This document shows positions 1-11,695 of a DNA stretch of 64,000 nt, piece by piece. Where the stretch lies: assembly GCA_038087015.1 (NCBI GenBank), contig JASBNA010000031.1, forward strand, positions 310,001 through 374,000. Reading direction: 5' to 3'. The position numbers and the translations under genes are program-made. Source of the DNA: Cerrena zonata (Eukaryota > Basidiomycota > Agaricomycetes > Polyporales > Cerrenaceae). The notes under the pieces were generated by a model that was not told the DNA's origin, searched no databases, and saw only the letters and a list, made by a program, of their open reading frames with translations. Positions within the stretch are counted from its first letter, which is position 1; each line of letters starts with the position of its first letter.

Positions 1-459
1 CGACTCCTCAGAAAGGAGAATGTGTCTGTCCCATGGACATGGCCATGGGAGGCTGTTTCCGCCGACCGGGTGATTCTCATTGGATACCCGCTGGATGAGA
101 AACTTGCTGATCCGGGATCACTCACAAAGGATAAATTGATCCTGTTAGTGGCAGCGCTCAGACGGGGAACATGCTACTTTGCCAAAATTAGTGAAGCAGC
201 ATTCCAGGCATTGGAGGCAGAGTATGCGAAGGGGGTGAATTTGGGGGGAATTATTCCAAAGCCACCAAGAGATGACCGCAGCGACAAGGGGAGTGTGCAC
301 GGGCGGCACAAGAATCCGGCAACGCAGACGAAGAAACGTAGGCGAGGCAAGATCATCAATAGCCCGCCGATCGTGAGGGACGACACAGATATTGAGGATT
401 TTAGCGAGGGTGAGATGCAGGAGTTGAGCTCCGATCCTATTGTTGATTGGTCCGATTAG
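1..459 (+). CDS. 3' end of an unidentified protein (partial at left edge)
   Basis: The reading frame is open from the first base of the window to a TAG stop at 457-459, so this is the C-terminal part (about 152 residues) of a gene that begins outside. No ATG is needed inside the window. The protein has a compact first half and then a basic patch (TKKRRRGK, about 40 residues before the end) that could be a nuclear localisation signal, followed by a short acidic tail ending IVDWSD. I do not recognise the family. The 3' flank (460-700) is AT-richer and holds no convincing coding frame. Confidence 0.5.
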   Translation, partial: RLLRKENVSVPWTWPWEAVSADRVILIGYPLDEKLADPGSLTKDKLILLVAALRRGTCYFAKISEAAFQALEAEYAKGVNLGGIIPKPPRDDRSDKGSVHGRHKNPATQTKKRRRGKIINSPPIVRDDTDIEDFSEGEMQELSSDPIVDWSD

Positions 460-699
460 CATAGCATACCATTGTTTCTACTCTATACATCAGTCATTGG
501 ATCATTTGTATTTTCCCTCTCTCAAAACAACAGACTACTTACTCTACGTTAGGTATGTTCTGTACTGGGTACGCGCACGTCTGAGTCTGTTATCGACTGG
601 AATTTACTCTTGTCGCGGCATGAGCGGAATGTGCGGCCCGATCGGAAGGCATTGATTGATCGGGCAAGTGGGGAGCCGTTTTAGGCAGGTGTCCACCCT

Positions 700-3660
700 A
701 ACGCGATTAAACTCAAACTCTGGGATCAATATATACACCAACTCTGGCTTTTCCCACCGACTCTCCTTTCTTCCTCCCTCCATCTTTCACGAAGTCGGCT
801 TCCGACCGTCTCTACCATGGATCTCCTTGACGACATGTATGTGTATGTCGCTCCCGTGGCAAGTCTCACTCTGTGCATACTTTCCTCGCCCGTTGCTGAC
901 TGCTCTTTACAGCGCATTCGGAATATCGAGCTCACCGTGACATTCTTCGTTGATCTGTAGCATATCTGTTGTCGCTCAATATCGCGAGTATATGCTCACA
1001 TTCGCCTACAAAGTTTGCCCGAGGGCATTCTTTCGGCTTTGTCCGCAATGGTACTAGTAACTGCGGGCGAATTGTTTCTAGTTCTGAAGTTGTGACTGGT
1101 CGCTGTGGTGGGTCATCTCCGCGTTTAGCTACTATTTGTAGCTACTGATCTCGTTGTGCTATCTAGTCCGGGAATGACCTTTTTACTAGTCGTAACATAT
1201 GCCCATCGTTTGGGCCCTCAAGATCCACTGGTAGCGATCCGCTACTTCCCTCAACACAACATCTAACGGCACCACTTCCTTTCCAAAACTGCTGCTCACA
1301 GCGTCTCACAACGCCGCTTCTATCCGCAAATATTTGTTACCTGGGAGGTCATTTATGCAGAGAAAGCATTTCGAGATTCGCCTCGGTAAGTCATTATAGC
1401 GTTTTGCTTTCGTTTGATAACACTAATTTCATTCGCGCTATGAAGAAATGTCTCGGTAACCACTAATGGGTCTGTCACTGTGGTTGTGTATTCCATGAGT
1501 AGGTCTCACTCTCTTGTGATGTTGAATTGTCTAACCGTCGTTCTTAGCTCATGGACTCGGAACTGGCTCATCGGTGTCCTCACTGTGCACCCCTCTGCTC
1601 TTTGCTATCTGGCGGAAGCTACTGAGCATATTCTTTGCGGTTAGTTGTCTTATCGATCGTATGCATGCCTTCACTGACATACATACTGTGTACAGGCGTT
1701 ACTGAATCTTCTCCTCGCAAAGCTATCGGATCACTCACGACGTTTTAGCATTGAGCTTCCCAACACAATCGTTTGGCTGAGTTGGGACAGAGTTTTGTAT
1801 GGGAGATGCTTTAGAAGCTTCGTTGGTCGGCTGCTCTGGTAAGTTGTTGCAATGTTTTGTTCCTGCGCATCGCCACTATAATTTACTTTCGCTATGTATA
1901 GAGCTTGGGAACACCGTGTCGAGATGATTTATCATTTGTCCGTCGCTAGGATTATGACTTTGTAGTAAGTGCTTCTGTGCTTTACATTTCTTTCATCGCT
2001 CATCTACTGTGTAGCTACCGAATCTCCCACTCGCTTTTGAGCAAGGACGCCAAGCTTCTGACAAGCTGGGTCTTTACGCAATGCTTCCATCATCCGCAGA
2101 GATGCGTGGGGAAACACATTGCATGATTGGTTGTCCGGTCGTCACGGTGAGCACTTATATTCCATTTATTAATTCTCCCTTACCCATGAGGTTTGGCTTT
2201 CTCTAGACCTTTGAGACATGATTTTCGGGGTTCACCAGTCGTCCATCGTGTGCTATCGTCCCCCTTTGCAGCTTCAAGGGCCGTCATCTGTCGATTGTGC
2301 AGATTTCGACAGCACTATTTAGTTTCGAAGAAACGGTTGTCGGTTGCGGGTAAGTCTTTGCTTGTGTTTGATTTGATTTATGTGTATTGACATGTATCCA
2401 TTCAGGATGGATACCTGTGTTTGTCGATCATCATTGTCGCCGAGTCGTCTATTGCCGACGTTGCTGTCCTCGTCTCTCGTTGACGACTCGTACCTCACGG
2501 TGCCGATTGCCCTCGTGTTCACCCTCCCCATGTCTGTTCTCTTTTACCTTCATGAAGACCACCGTCGGTCGCAGACTGTGGAAGAGAGGAGATTGCCGCG
2601 TGAAATCTCGGCTGCTGGTATGTTTTGTTTTGCTTTGTTTTGTTTCCGATTACTTGCATAATTAAAGCTCTGCATTCAGGTGTGACTCTATGTCCGCCGA
2701 TTGGATGGTCCGCGAGCTGCTCAACTCGGGTGTTGTGCGGAATTCCCATCCCCTCGTCTTTGCAAGGGGTTACATTTGCCTCTGTCACATTTTTTTCAGA
2801 TCGTCCGTGGACCGTGCAAGTGTATGAGTCCAACGTCTCCCACTCGTCTATGTACCATTTGTAAGTTCTCTTTGTGTGTCCGACTCTGTTAAGATTTATT
2901 GAAACATATCTACCTGAAGCTATCTCCGCAACCGCCGGCATTGTCGATCACTCCGACTCCCCCTTGCCAGCCTCCCTTCACGCTGTTGTCCAAACCATGC
3001 GACCGTAGGAATCGCCGGCACCCCCAAGTTATCCTGACATCCAGGGAATTATTGGATGTCATTTCTCTCTCGGTTTGTGGTAAGTCCTTATCTCTGATTG
3101 GTCGCTTTATGTATTTAGACGTGTCTTTTAGAGATTGCTGTGGAGGGTTTCCTCTCTCCTTGTCTCGCCGCCGTCGACTCTCGTGTTGTTTCATCACCAT
3201 TGTCTTGTCGCCATCGTCCCGTCGTTGTCATCTTCGCGTCGATATCCCCCTCATCTTGACTTCTTGGTAATGCTTCTGTAAGTCGTGTTCTGCTATTTCG
3301 TTTCTCCTTCGCTGTCTGATCTCTATAGTACATGCAGTTGGCGGAGGGTCGGCTGCTGTGTCCCTCAGAATGCAATCGTCTCTGCGGTATGCGTTTCCAT
3401 CTGTGATCGTTGCAAATGGCGAGTGGGTCGCGTGTCCGGTAAGTCACTTGGCATTGTGTTTTCGTCCTCTCGGCTAACGAAATTCCAGCGTAGTCCTGGG
3501 CCGTGATATAGGCTTTACCTGGCCGCTTTCCCTCAAGGAGGGAGCTTAGTACAACCGTGGTTGTTGTGTTCGTGCAAGAAGTGGGAATCCGACGAGAGGA
3601 AAGGGAGTTGACAGAAAATGCGGATGTCTTGGCGTATGCGCCTTCTACGGAAGCCGAGGA
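700..3660 (+). other. Cryptic multi-intron transcription unit without a consistent reading frame
   Basis: The stretch opens with a TATA-like run (728-735), a CT-rich initiator-like tract (745-790) and a well-placed ATG (816, ACCATGG context). It then carries a series of canonical plus-strand introns. Good examples are 1637-1696 (GTTAGT...ACAG), 1839-1901 (GTAAGT...TATAG), 1965-2015, 2151-2206, 2350-2405 (GTAAGT...TTCAG), 2620-2680 and 3439-3489. Exons of 90-210 nt lie between them. Single exons are open in one or more frames, and a few adjacent pairs join in phase, but I could not splice the whole into one protein; the frame from the ATG at 816 stops within about 15 codons. It may be a spliced long non-coding RNA or a decayed multi-exon gene that has kept its splice sites. 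The translated pieces match nothing I recognise. Confidence 0.45.
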
Positions 3661-4049
3661 TCTTAGCACATTACATTATATTTTCATTATCGAAAGTCTA
3701 CAGTAGTGTGGAAATACAGCTCTACAGACCGAATCGAAACACGCACCGTGTGCCGTCAAGGAGCGAGTCTCTGCCCCACGGGCGTACCATCCAGGGCATG
3801 CTCCCTGCTGTTTCTTATGCCCCAAACACCCCTCTTTCTCGCGTTTTTTCTCGCTGGATGCTGCATGGCAACCGCGCCTCCACTTGGACACCATCACCAG
3901 TGCCTCTTTACGGAACGAGACAGCCCTCTTTTCAGCGGCAGGCTTTACATCGTCATGGTCCGTTTCGAGTTGAGAACTTCTGTCACCACAAATAACAATA
4001 TGTACACTAGATCGCCATGCTTGGACATACCTCTGATTAATAACTGATC
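3661..4049. other. Intergenic stretch, nothing recognised
   Basis: About 390 nt between the cryptic spliced unit and the end of the DUF1295 gene. Short open frames exist on both strands but none has introns in phase, a family motif or composition distinct from background. The last part is probably 3' flank of the minus-strand DUF1295 gene. Confidence 0.4.
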
Positions 4050-5672
4050 TTAATTGGTATCTCTATTCATTCTCTCCTCTTCGACAGCTCTCTTCCCATC
4101 CTCTTCTCCGAACCGATAAATCGGGAAATCCAAAAACACCGTCCGCTTCAAAAAGGTCGGCAGAGATCGATAAATAACCGGAGGGATAGGAATGAGAATG
4201 GACGTCGAAGCGAGATACGACTGGTATTTCTTCCATGCGTCTGGATACTCTGGATTGTGCGAGTCGGATGAGGACCCAGAGTGGGTGTGGGACATGAGAT
4301 AGTATTTCCGTGCTGTTGGCTTTTCCGCCGTTGGGATACCGGAAGCGAACATGAGAAGTCTAGACCAAAGCCATTTTTAGGATTTAATTTTGTATACTAG
4401 GTTCGAGTGAGAGACTTACAGGACGGTGAAGATAGGTGAGACGACAGAGCCGTATTGTGCACTCCGAGCACCATCAGGGAGAGTACCGTTTGTCGTGGGT
4501 GATAGACAGAGTGCCCATATTCCCCACCAGCAAAGCATCCTGCAAAAAAGCATTAAAACGACGACGAAGGAACCCGGATCTGGTCATACGTACTCTCCAA
4601 AGTAGGGAGGGTGTCTTGACCATTTCCACAAACCAGTCTACAACTAGAATCAGTATACATTGAGAACGTCGCCGCATGTGAGGACTTACATTCATTGGCC
4701 TATCTTTAGGCGGATTGGACGATTTGTATCGAAACTTGGGAGATGGTGTCAATATGAGCCATTGACATGAACAGGCTTTAAGACTCACTTTTTGAATGTC
4801 GGCAATACTTTCAATCAACCAGCCGATAACCCATAGTACGACCCCAGCTACATCTCTCCCAGTTCCAAATGCGGGATTGAAACTGCCGAGAGAAGGATCA
4901 GAGACGGCAGGAGAGTTTAAAATCGTCACGGGAAGTGAAACGACCCACACCTGTCTAGGAATGAGTAGAAGAAAGAAGGGAAGGTGGAGTTGTGTATACC
5001 CAGACAATTTGACCTATGTCTATAAATTAGCATCGTATGATTAGTATGGGAAACATGACATTACTGACCAACCCAGAAGCCTAGATGTAAGAAATGTAAG
5101 TCAAGGATAAATAGTAGAGGCGGAAACGCACCGAGAAACTTGAAGAAATGAGACCGAATATCATCGAAGCGGGTGTCGCTACCGGTTTTGAGTACACGGA
5201 ATAAGAGGAAACCTGGTGCATGAGTATCCACGTAAGTCGAGAACAACGGGAGGCTAAAAAGACATATTACCTGCGAGCCGAGTGGCCCATACCATTACCA
5301 AGATACTGGTTACCACGTTTCGAGTATGATATGTATTTCCCGTTAACAACGTAAGGAGAGCTAGAACAAGATGAGAGGGGTTATTGGACAAGAACATAAG
5401 TCATACCAAGTAGAAAGAAATTCGATCCTGAAAGCAGAATCTAGCGTCAGCATCTCTCTGGTATACAGAAGACCATTGCTTACCTCCGGTGAAATCCGTG
5501 ATTTTATCAAACTGCGTGATTATTTGAGTAATGAGGATAGCAAACTACGATAAAACTTGGATCAGCATACCTGGAACGTCCAGGCGATTGCGAAACCTAG
5601 AAGTTGATATCCTATCGTAACAAGGAGAGTCATTGCGAGGTAGTACATATCAAGAGCATGTACGGGAGACAT
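4050..5672 (-). CDS. DUF1295 / steroid 5-alpha-reductase-like membrane protein
   Basis: This is a multi-pass membrane protein of the DUF1295 family, related to the C-terminal domain of steroid 5-alpha-reductases and isoprenylcysteine methyltransferases. About twelve exons splice in phase to roughly 340 residues, the normal family length. The start is ATG 5672; it opens a hydrophobic helix (YYLAMTLLVTIGYQLLGFAI), and no in-frame ATG lies upstream. Further hallmarks are FDKITDF, a TRFDDIRSHFFKFLGFWVGQ block with tiny 12- and 14-nt exons at 5096-5085 and nearby, VSLPVTILNSP, FGTGRDVAGVVLW, the cofactor-site motif SRHPPYFGE (encoded near 4620-4590) and the C-terminal SILIPIPP...LDFPIYRF. All key blocks are present and no frame break was found. 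The enzyme probably acts in the ER as an NADPH-dependent reductase; the substrate is unknown. Confidence 0.88.
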
Positions 5673-6333
5673 CACTGTGAACGAAACGGTTGCTAGTATC
5701 TTCGATGCTTTCGTGCTGATCGTTAGGACAGGTAGAAGAGACTGCAGATGGCATGTCGACGATATTGAATTTGTCTCGCTCTATATATGTTATAACTGAG
5801 ATACCGAGCTCACCGAGCTGTCAAACTCATTACCATCGTGACGTCATCAACTTCAATACCACGTGGCACTAGGAAGCGAGCCAAAAAGGAATGTTATGTT
5901 GGAATAATACGTGTGCCAGTGTACCCACAAATAATATCCATGGTACAGGTTGTATGGAAGTAAACCACTCACTACAATAGTGGTATGTTGTAACCGTACA
6001 ACATGAGTGAAACTTTAAAAATGCTGTGTTGATAAGATTAGATAAACGCCTTCAACTCAAACGAACCAGCAGTTTGAACTTCAAGTTGAAGCATGCCGTT
6101 GACTTATACTTATAACATCCTCGAGAGTCGATGTACACCTCAATTATTACGCTCTATATACAAAACCTAGTTGCGCTCTGAACCTGGGACATTGTCATAG
6201 AATCTGGCCATGTCAGTTTACTAGTACCTGATAGTCCACGTGTGCTGGGTCACTTGGGTTCCACGCTCATAGCCATACCTTGGATCGTAATCGTTCTCCA
6301 ATCCTGACACGAACTTTATTGTGGATCTATATC
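5673..6333. other. Divergent promoter region between DUF1295 gene and PROPPIN-kinase gene
   Basis: The two flanking genes are transcribed away from each other, so their promoters share this 660-nt stretch. A TATATAT run at 5782-5788 lies about 110 nt upstream of the DUF1295 start. I see no coding frame, repeat or RNA gene in it. Confidence 0.4.
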
Positions 6334-9300
6334 ATGACGCAGCAGGGAATATGCAGGGATCCCATCCTTTCAGCCAGCTTTAATCAGGACTTCTCGTATG
6401 TATCCACTCGGTTGTTGTACACAACGTGTGCAGTGATTGCTAACTCCTGATTAAGATGCGTATCCATTGGTACCGAACGAGGATTTTCTGTTTTCAATTG
6501 TGACCCATATATGCACTTATTTACACTAAGTAATACCCGCAGCTCCTTAGAAATCTCGAAGACATGTTCAGTTCAATGGTCTTTTCCTCTATAGATGACG
6601 GCCCTCGCTGTATCGTCGAGGTACTTTATCTCATGGAACTGGCTGTATTATGTGGATCCAAGGATCACCCACACGCTAACGCACTTGTGGCGCAAATTTG
6701 GGATACAGGAGTAATGAGTGCTCATACTTTACTTCCATCATGTCGTAACTGAAAGAGATATTTATTATAACAGACACAATCGTTATCATGCGAATTCTTG
6801 TTTCCATCTCCAATACTGGCGATCAGACTAAACCGCCGAACGCTTGTTGTCGTTGTCGAAATAGAGATCTTCATCTATGATCTTTCAAACAAGCGTCTTC
6901 TACATTCCCATGAAACTAATGAGAATCCTAAAGGTAAGTGTAGACCCAGTTTATGATTATCTACGTATTTCTGATATTTAATAGGCATAATTGCGTTATC
7001 TCCGCTGGATAGTAGTCCATACGTCGCTTTTCCTGCATCAACCACATACGATAATCCGTCGGTATTCGATACCCGTAATCTGGAATCCGAACGTAAATCG
7101 GCACTGGGAAAGGTTACTTTATTCAACACAGACACATTAGACGTTGTCTGCACAATCTCTGCACACGACTGCCCTTTGTCATGTATAGCAATGAATCAGG
7201 ACGGAACATTGCTTTCGACATCGTCCTCACGAGGCACTGTCATTCGAGTCTGGGGTGTACCAAATGGCCAGCAATTATACCAGTTTCGAAGGGGTTCCCG
7301 AGAAGCCGAGATAACTTCCATGAGCTTCAACTTGTGCTCTTCGATATTGGCAGTGTCCTCTGCCCATATTACGATACACCTTTTTAAATTAGACCCAAAG
7401 ACCTCTCTTGAAGCGAGTCAGAGCTCAAGCGTTGACACGTTGAGCAGTTCGGTCTCTTCCTCGTAAGTCGTCAGTTTTCGTAATTGAAATCTACCAACAA
7501 ATATCACTTTATAGATTAAGAGGTCTCTCTTCCCATTTGAAACGTTCAATGAGCTTGTCTGTTGGTGATTATATTTCTCGCGAGTCGATTGCATTACCGC
7601 GGGCATTTGCGTATTTGCATCTACCATCCGACCTCGGACGTTGTAGAGTGGGGTTTCGAAAGTAAGGACTAGACACTCTATCAGCCACTCAATCATGAAG
7701 AAATGACTAACCATACGTGTAGAAAGATGGACGAAGTGCTGGTTATTGCCGATGACGGTTACTTCCGTGTCTATCAGATGGATTTACATCGAGGTGGCGA
7801 GCTCAAACTATTATCATATGAAAGGTGGATATCCAGATTTACCCAATTGCTTCTGGGTACTGATTTACTACATCTCAGTTTCGCTCAATCAATCCCGGGG
7901 CGCATCGACACGAACAAGATAGGTATGTCCAAGTTCGTAATTTTTCAGAACAATTAAACGAAAACCTGTTGTTTTTAGAACCTGAAATCCTTCATTGGAT
8001 TCTTATCGAGGGTAAGGATCCTGGGAGCCTTCTATTGAGTAAGGAATGCTCTCGAAGACTACTTGATTCTATTCAAGAGGTTCGTAATGTATAAATTGAC
8101 TCATCATATCTGGAAGCTTACAATTTACAATTCTAGATTCTTGCTTCGCCTGGTGTGATATACCCCCTTTGTCTTGGTGAAGAATGTACTCACTCATCTC
8201 AAGCGTCGAAGAATGAAAGCCACTTCCTCATCCAGCTTCTATTTGAAATCCAAGATGACAGCCTAGTCTTCCAGTATCTGTCCAACCGTAACACACGCTA
8301 CATAACAGAATACCTCCAGAAAGTCAGCATCCCTCGCCTCGGGGCCCCAGATGCAGACACGGAGTCGAGGATACCTTACCCCTTGAGATCCCGAGTACTA
8401 ACCGGCCTCCGGGAAAGGGCATCCGCGTTAGACGTGTCGACTACACATAGGCGTCTTCGACGTCTTCTGTTGCGTCTGGCACTTGAATATGACCAGCTTC
8501 CACAAGGCGTGCATGTTTCCGGGGTGACTTGCGCTTGCTCCGAGAGCGTGATGTGTGGCGGATTCGCGGACATCTATAAGGGGGAACACAAGGGTAAGGT
8601 TGTTGCACTGAAACGCCTGCGTGTGTTCCAAATGATGGAACCTTCCCGGAAAGTTCGAGTCAAGAAGGTACTTCTTTGAAGTGAGACCTGGAAAGTTATT
8701 TCTGACATTCAGCTTTAGGCATTCTATCACGAGAGCCTTGTCTGGTGGAACCTATCACATCCTCATGTTCTTCCACTATTAGGAATCAGCGATGCCTTGT
8801 TTATCGAAACTCCGTGTATGGTCATGCCTTGGATGAAGGAAGGGAATATACGACATGCTGTGGACACGATGATTAACGACTCTACAAGGACGCATAACGC
8901 GTTGGTCATGCGTGTTCATATTTGGGTACGTATCTATCTCGGAACGGGTACCTGATTGTCAATTTGACCGTCTCTAGTTGAAGGAAATTTCCTTGGGGTT
9001 GGCGTACCTCCATCGTGAAGAAGTTATTCACGGAGATTTACGTGGAGTTAGTAACAAAACTGTGTTTCGTTTCGTTTTTGCTTGCAATGCTAATAGTACG
9101 TATCTTTTCAGGTGAACATTCTAATTAACGATAACGGTGCTGCCTGCCTCAGTGACTTCGGCCTCGCTGTCTTTGCTGAAGGCAGAAGCAAGAACTATGC
9201 GTCACTTCGCGGTGGAGCAGAACGGTGGCTCGCTCCTGAATTGCTCCATCCAGAACGCTTTGGCTTCCATGATGATAGACCAACGTACGCAGGTGACATA

Positions 9301-9600
9301 TATTCGTTTGCATGCGTGTGCCTCGAGGTAAGATATTTCTAGCTTGGCAATACAACAAAGATCGTGTTGATAACACCCTGTCTTCTCAAGCTCTATACTG
9401 GAGAAGATCCATTTCCGGGGCTATCACAGTTCGCTGTGGCTAAAGATGTCACGGACGGTCATAGACCGGACAGACCCCTCTTCCACGGCCACAGTTACAT
9501 GGATGGTGATCTTTGGAGTGTTGTCAACGCATGTTGGACGCAGTCGCATTTGGATCGCCCAACAGCCGAAAAATTAGTTGACTGGATTTCTACTGTTTAA
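6334..9600 (+). CDS. Atg18-type PROPPIN fused in frame to a protein kinase
   Basis: About fourteen short exons give a continuous frame of roughly 840 residues from ATG 6334 to TAA 9600. Residues 1-380 are a PROPPIN beta-propeller: CVSIGTERGFSVFNCDP near the N-terminus, RLNRRTLVVVVE, AHDCPLSCIAMNQDGTLLST, and the PI3P-binding YQFRRGS motif (L/FRRG type) at about 7279-7299. The propeller closes with DDGYFRVYQMDLHRGGELKLL, where autophagy Atg18 proteins normally end. Here the frame runs on through canonical introns (7831-7884, 7922-7977, 8080-8137) into a linker and a kinase domain (about 8515-9595). The kinase has VVALKRL, HGDLRG-VNIL (R for the usual catalytic-loop K), SDFGLA, WLAPELL, DIYSFACV and a C-terminal DRP. 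There is no stop between the halves except inside predicted introns, and the kinase has no plausible separate start. The propeller suggests recruitment to PI3P membranes; linking this to kinase action is inference. Confidence 0.75.
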
Positions 9601-10065
9601 GGATACAAACGGCGAATACGGAGCCCGTAACATGACTACTACCAATGTCATACCAGGCTTAGAAGGGCACACCTGATACTCCATATCCTCGTGAAATGCG
9701 CACGAGGATGCAAGGAGGCTCTACTGAACTAGAATATACTATATCGTTCATGACGACCACTAATTCATGTGCACTAGCCCAAGGATTTGAATACTAATTA
9801 AACCTCAAGTTCACTTCTAGGATATGAACAGGGGTATAGACTTTGACGAAATGGATCCGGAGTATTCGTCCTCATTTCTGTTACGACAATGAAGGTCCGG
9901 AATTGAAATAACGAACCGTGACTAATACTCTCCATGTTTTCCGCATTCCACGAGGGATATGGCATGGAACGAGCCCACAGCCCCTTCAAGACGAATCCCG
10001 AACAGTAACTCTAGCTTACTCTTGACCATCCTGACACAGACACTCATTCTGCCTACGGAATTCCG
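9601..10065. other. Intergenic stretch before WAGD member A
   Basis: About 465 nt of 3' flank of the PROPPIN-kinase gene and promoter of the next gene. No coding frame with supporting splice sites, and no clear TATA box, was seen. Confidence 0.35.
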
Positions 10066-11560
10066 ATGTCTAACCTCGGCTCTAAAAAGGAAGATCTCTT
10101 GATTCAAGTAAGGCAGCTTACGAAGGATACATTAGACATAGACGAGTCCTACGAATCAGTCAGGCGTCTTCTATTTCGTGTCTCACAGGAGAGAATAAAC
10201 TTTGCGGACGAAGTACGGACTCTAATTAGTGAATGGGAAGACTTGCACAAGGTAAGTATGCTTTACTCAATTCGAAATTGAAATTGATCTTCCCTATCTC
10301 TAGACATACACCAGATTACTATGGAACTCAAGGGACTTGGCAGGCGATGTCTGTGCCATCGCACATGGTATGCAACAATTAGAGTTTAACGGAATATTCA
10401 TTCTAAACTATTTGCAGATTTCTCTGAGGTACTACTGGCAGAAGTGCTGCTTCACCCGAATACATCCATATCTTTAGTAAAGTCAATGATACTAGAATAC
10501 AATCAGGTATTTCTCGACTGTTGTATCGCATCAACCTATCGTTCTCTGAAATACAGTGACTAGAAAGCGACAACCCATAAACGTCGTGCGCAAGATATGG
10601 TCGATGGATTCAAGCGGCTAGCCAATCGTGTCACCGACTTTGGAGATCGATGGGAACGTACTGCAAAAGACCATCGTATATTCCTCTTCTTTCACCAATT
10701 TAGGCATTATGCTGAAGACATCAACAATATCCATGCTGGCCTTCGCAAGTACGTATAATGATGGTTAATCGATCATGACATTTCTGAATCTATTTGTCTT
10801 GATTCGAAGGATGAAGATGACGGTACGTATGGGATGCTGTTCAATTTGTCTCTCAACTTACGATTGAGCTAGGTAGTGGTGATGAGTCTCATTGTCGGTG
10901 CACTTTCTGTGGCTAACGGAGTACTGGATATCTTCCGAGCAATGGATTCGAATTCATTCTCTAGTGTTGCAGCAGTAAGTATGTTACTCGTTACCATGGT
11001 ACGAGCTTATCATTCATGTTCAAATAGCTCTTAGAATCTTCGAGAGAAACGCTAGTTGCGGAACAAGGGCGCAAAATAGGTGAATAATTGCTCTATCATC
11101 ATAGTGTCATAATCCATGTCAATCATTTCGGCGGCTCACAGAACTTCAACGCACGATCTCAGGACTGGAAAAAGAGCGAGATGAAGAATCTATGGGATTG
11201 TCCAAGGTGAAGAATATCGCCACGAAGCTCTCAGCAATGACATCAATATGGGGAACGGTACGTAAACAGATGTTTGTATGTACCAAAGCACCAAACAGAA
11301 TCTACGATACCTCCTCTCCTTCTAGTTACAAGCGGACCTTAAAGATATCGAAGCCAGATTGAGATACGTAGAAACGACATCAGAGGATCAGGTAAGAACT
11401 CAAATCGTTGACTATTAAATTATAGACTCAGAAGGTACCTTCTTAGAATGCCCACAGTGCTCTTATAAAACGTCTTGAGTTTACCAGGGATGCTTACATG
11501 GCCATTTCTGATATTTTCAGAGAGTACCAAGTGGCCGTTACTTCGAAAGATGTTTCATGA
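10066..11560 (+). CDS. WAGD helical family member A, with central hydrophobic segment
   Basis: I know no named family for this protein; it is defined here by comparison within the window. Ten or so exons splice in phase from ATG 10066 to TGA 11560, giving about 340 residues. Order: helical N-terminal region rich in charged heptads (VRQLTKDTLDIDESYESVRR); the 64-nt signature exon 10304-10367 encoding WNSRDLAGD; an 89-nt exon at 10418-10506; a helical stretch with KRRAQDMVDGF; a hydrophobic segment VVVMSLIVGALSVANGVLDI encoded at about 10874-10933; then a long helix with VKNIATKLSAMTSIWGTLQ and ADLKDIE, ending in FREYQVAV. There is no signal peptide. The layout of two long helical arms flanking one buried hydrophobic stretch resembles alpha-helical pore-forming proteins (ClyA/Cry6A/xenorhabdolysin class); that is a structural guess, not a match. 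It faces member B tail to tail across 135 nt. Confidence 0.7.
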
Positions 11561-11695
11561 CATGTGGGTTAGAACCAAAATGACTTTCTGTATATACTCC
11601 TGGTAAGCAAAACCACAGAATCATCGTCAGTATTTATTGTATACAATTATATCATGTCAGATAAGAACAGTATGACGAGGTGCATAAGAAAGTCG

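Noticed and set aside
2621..2650. GTTTT-rich run as a poly-T retroelement end
   Set aside because: It falls inside a normal intron (2620-2680) and reads as its pyrimidine-rich interior; no target-site duplication.
3115..3669. 184-codon minus-strand open frame opposite the cryptic spliced unit
   Set aside because: It runs antisense through well-formed plus-strand introns, has no family resemblance and an Arg/Thr-rich, shadow-like composition.
7831..7977. Separate ends for an ATG18 gene and a kinase gene
   Set aside because: The only stop between the halves lies in sequence with good GT-AG intron borders, and the kinase half has no independent start; kept as a fusion with the alternative stated.
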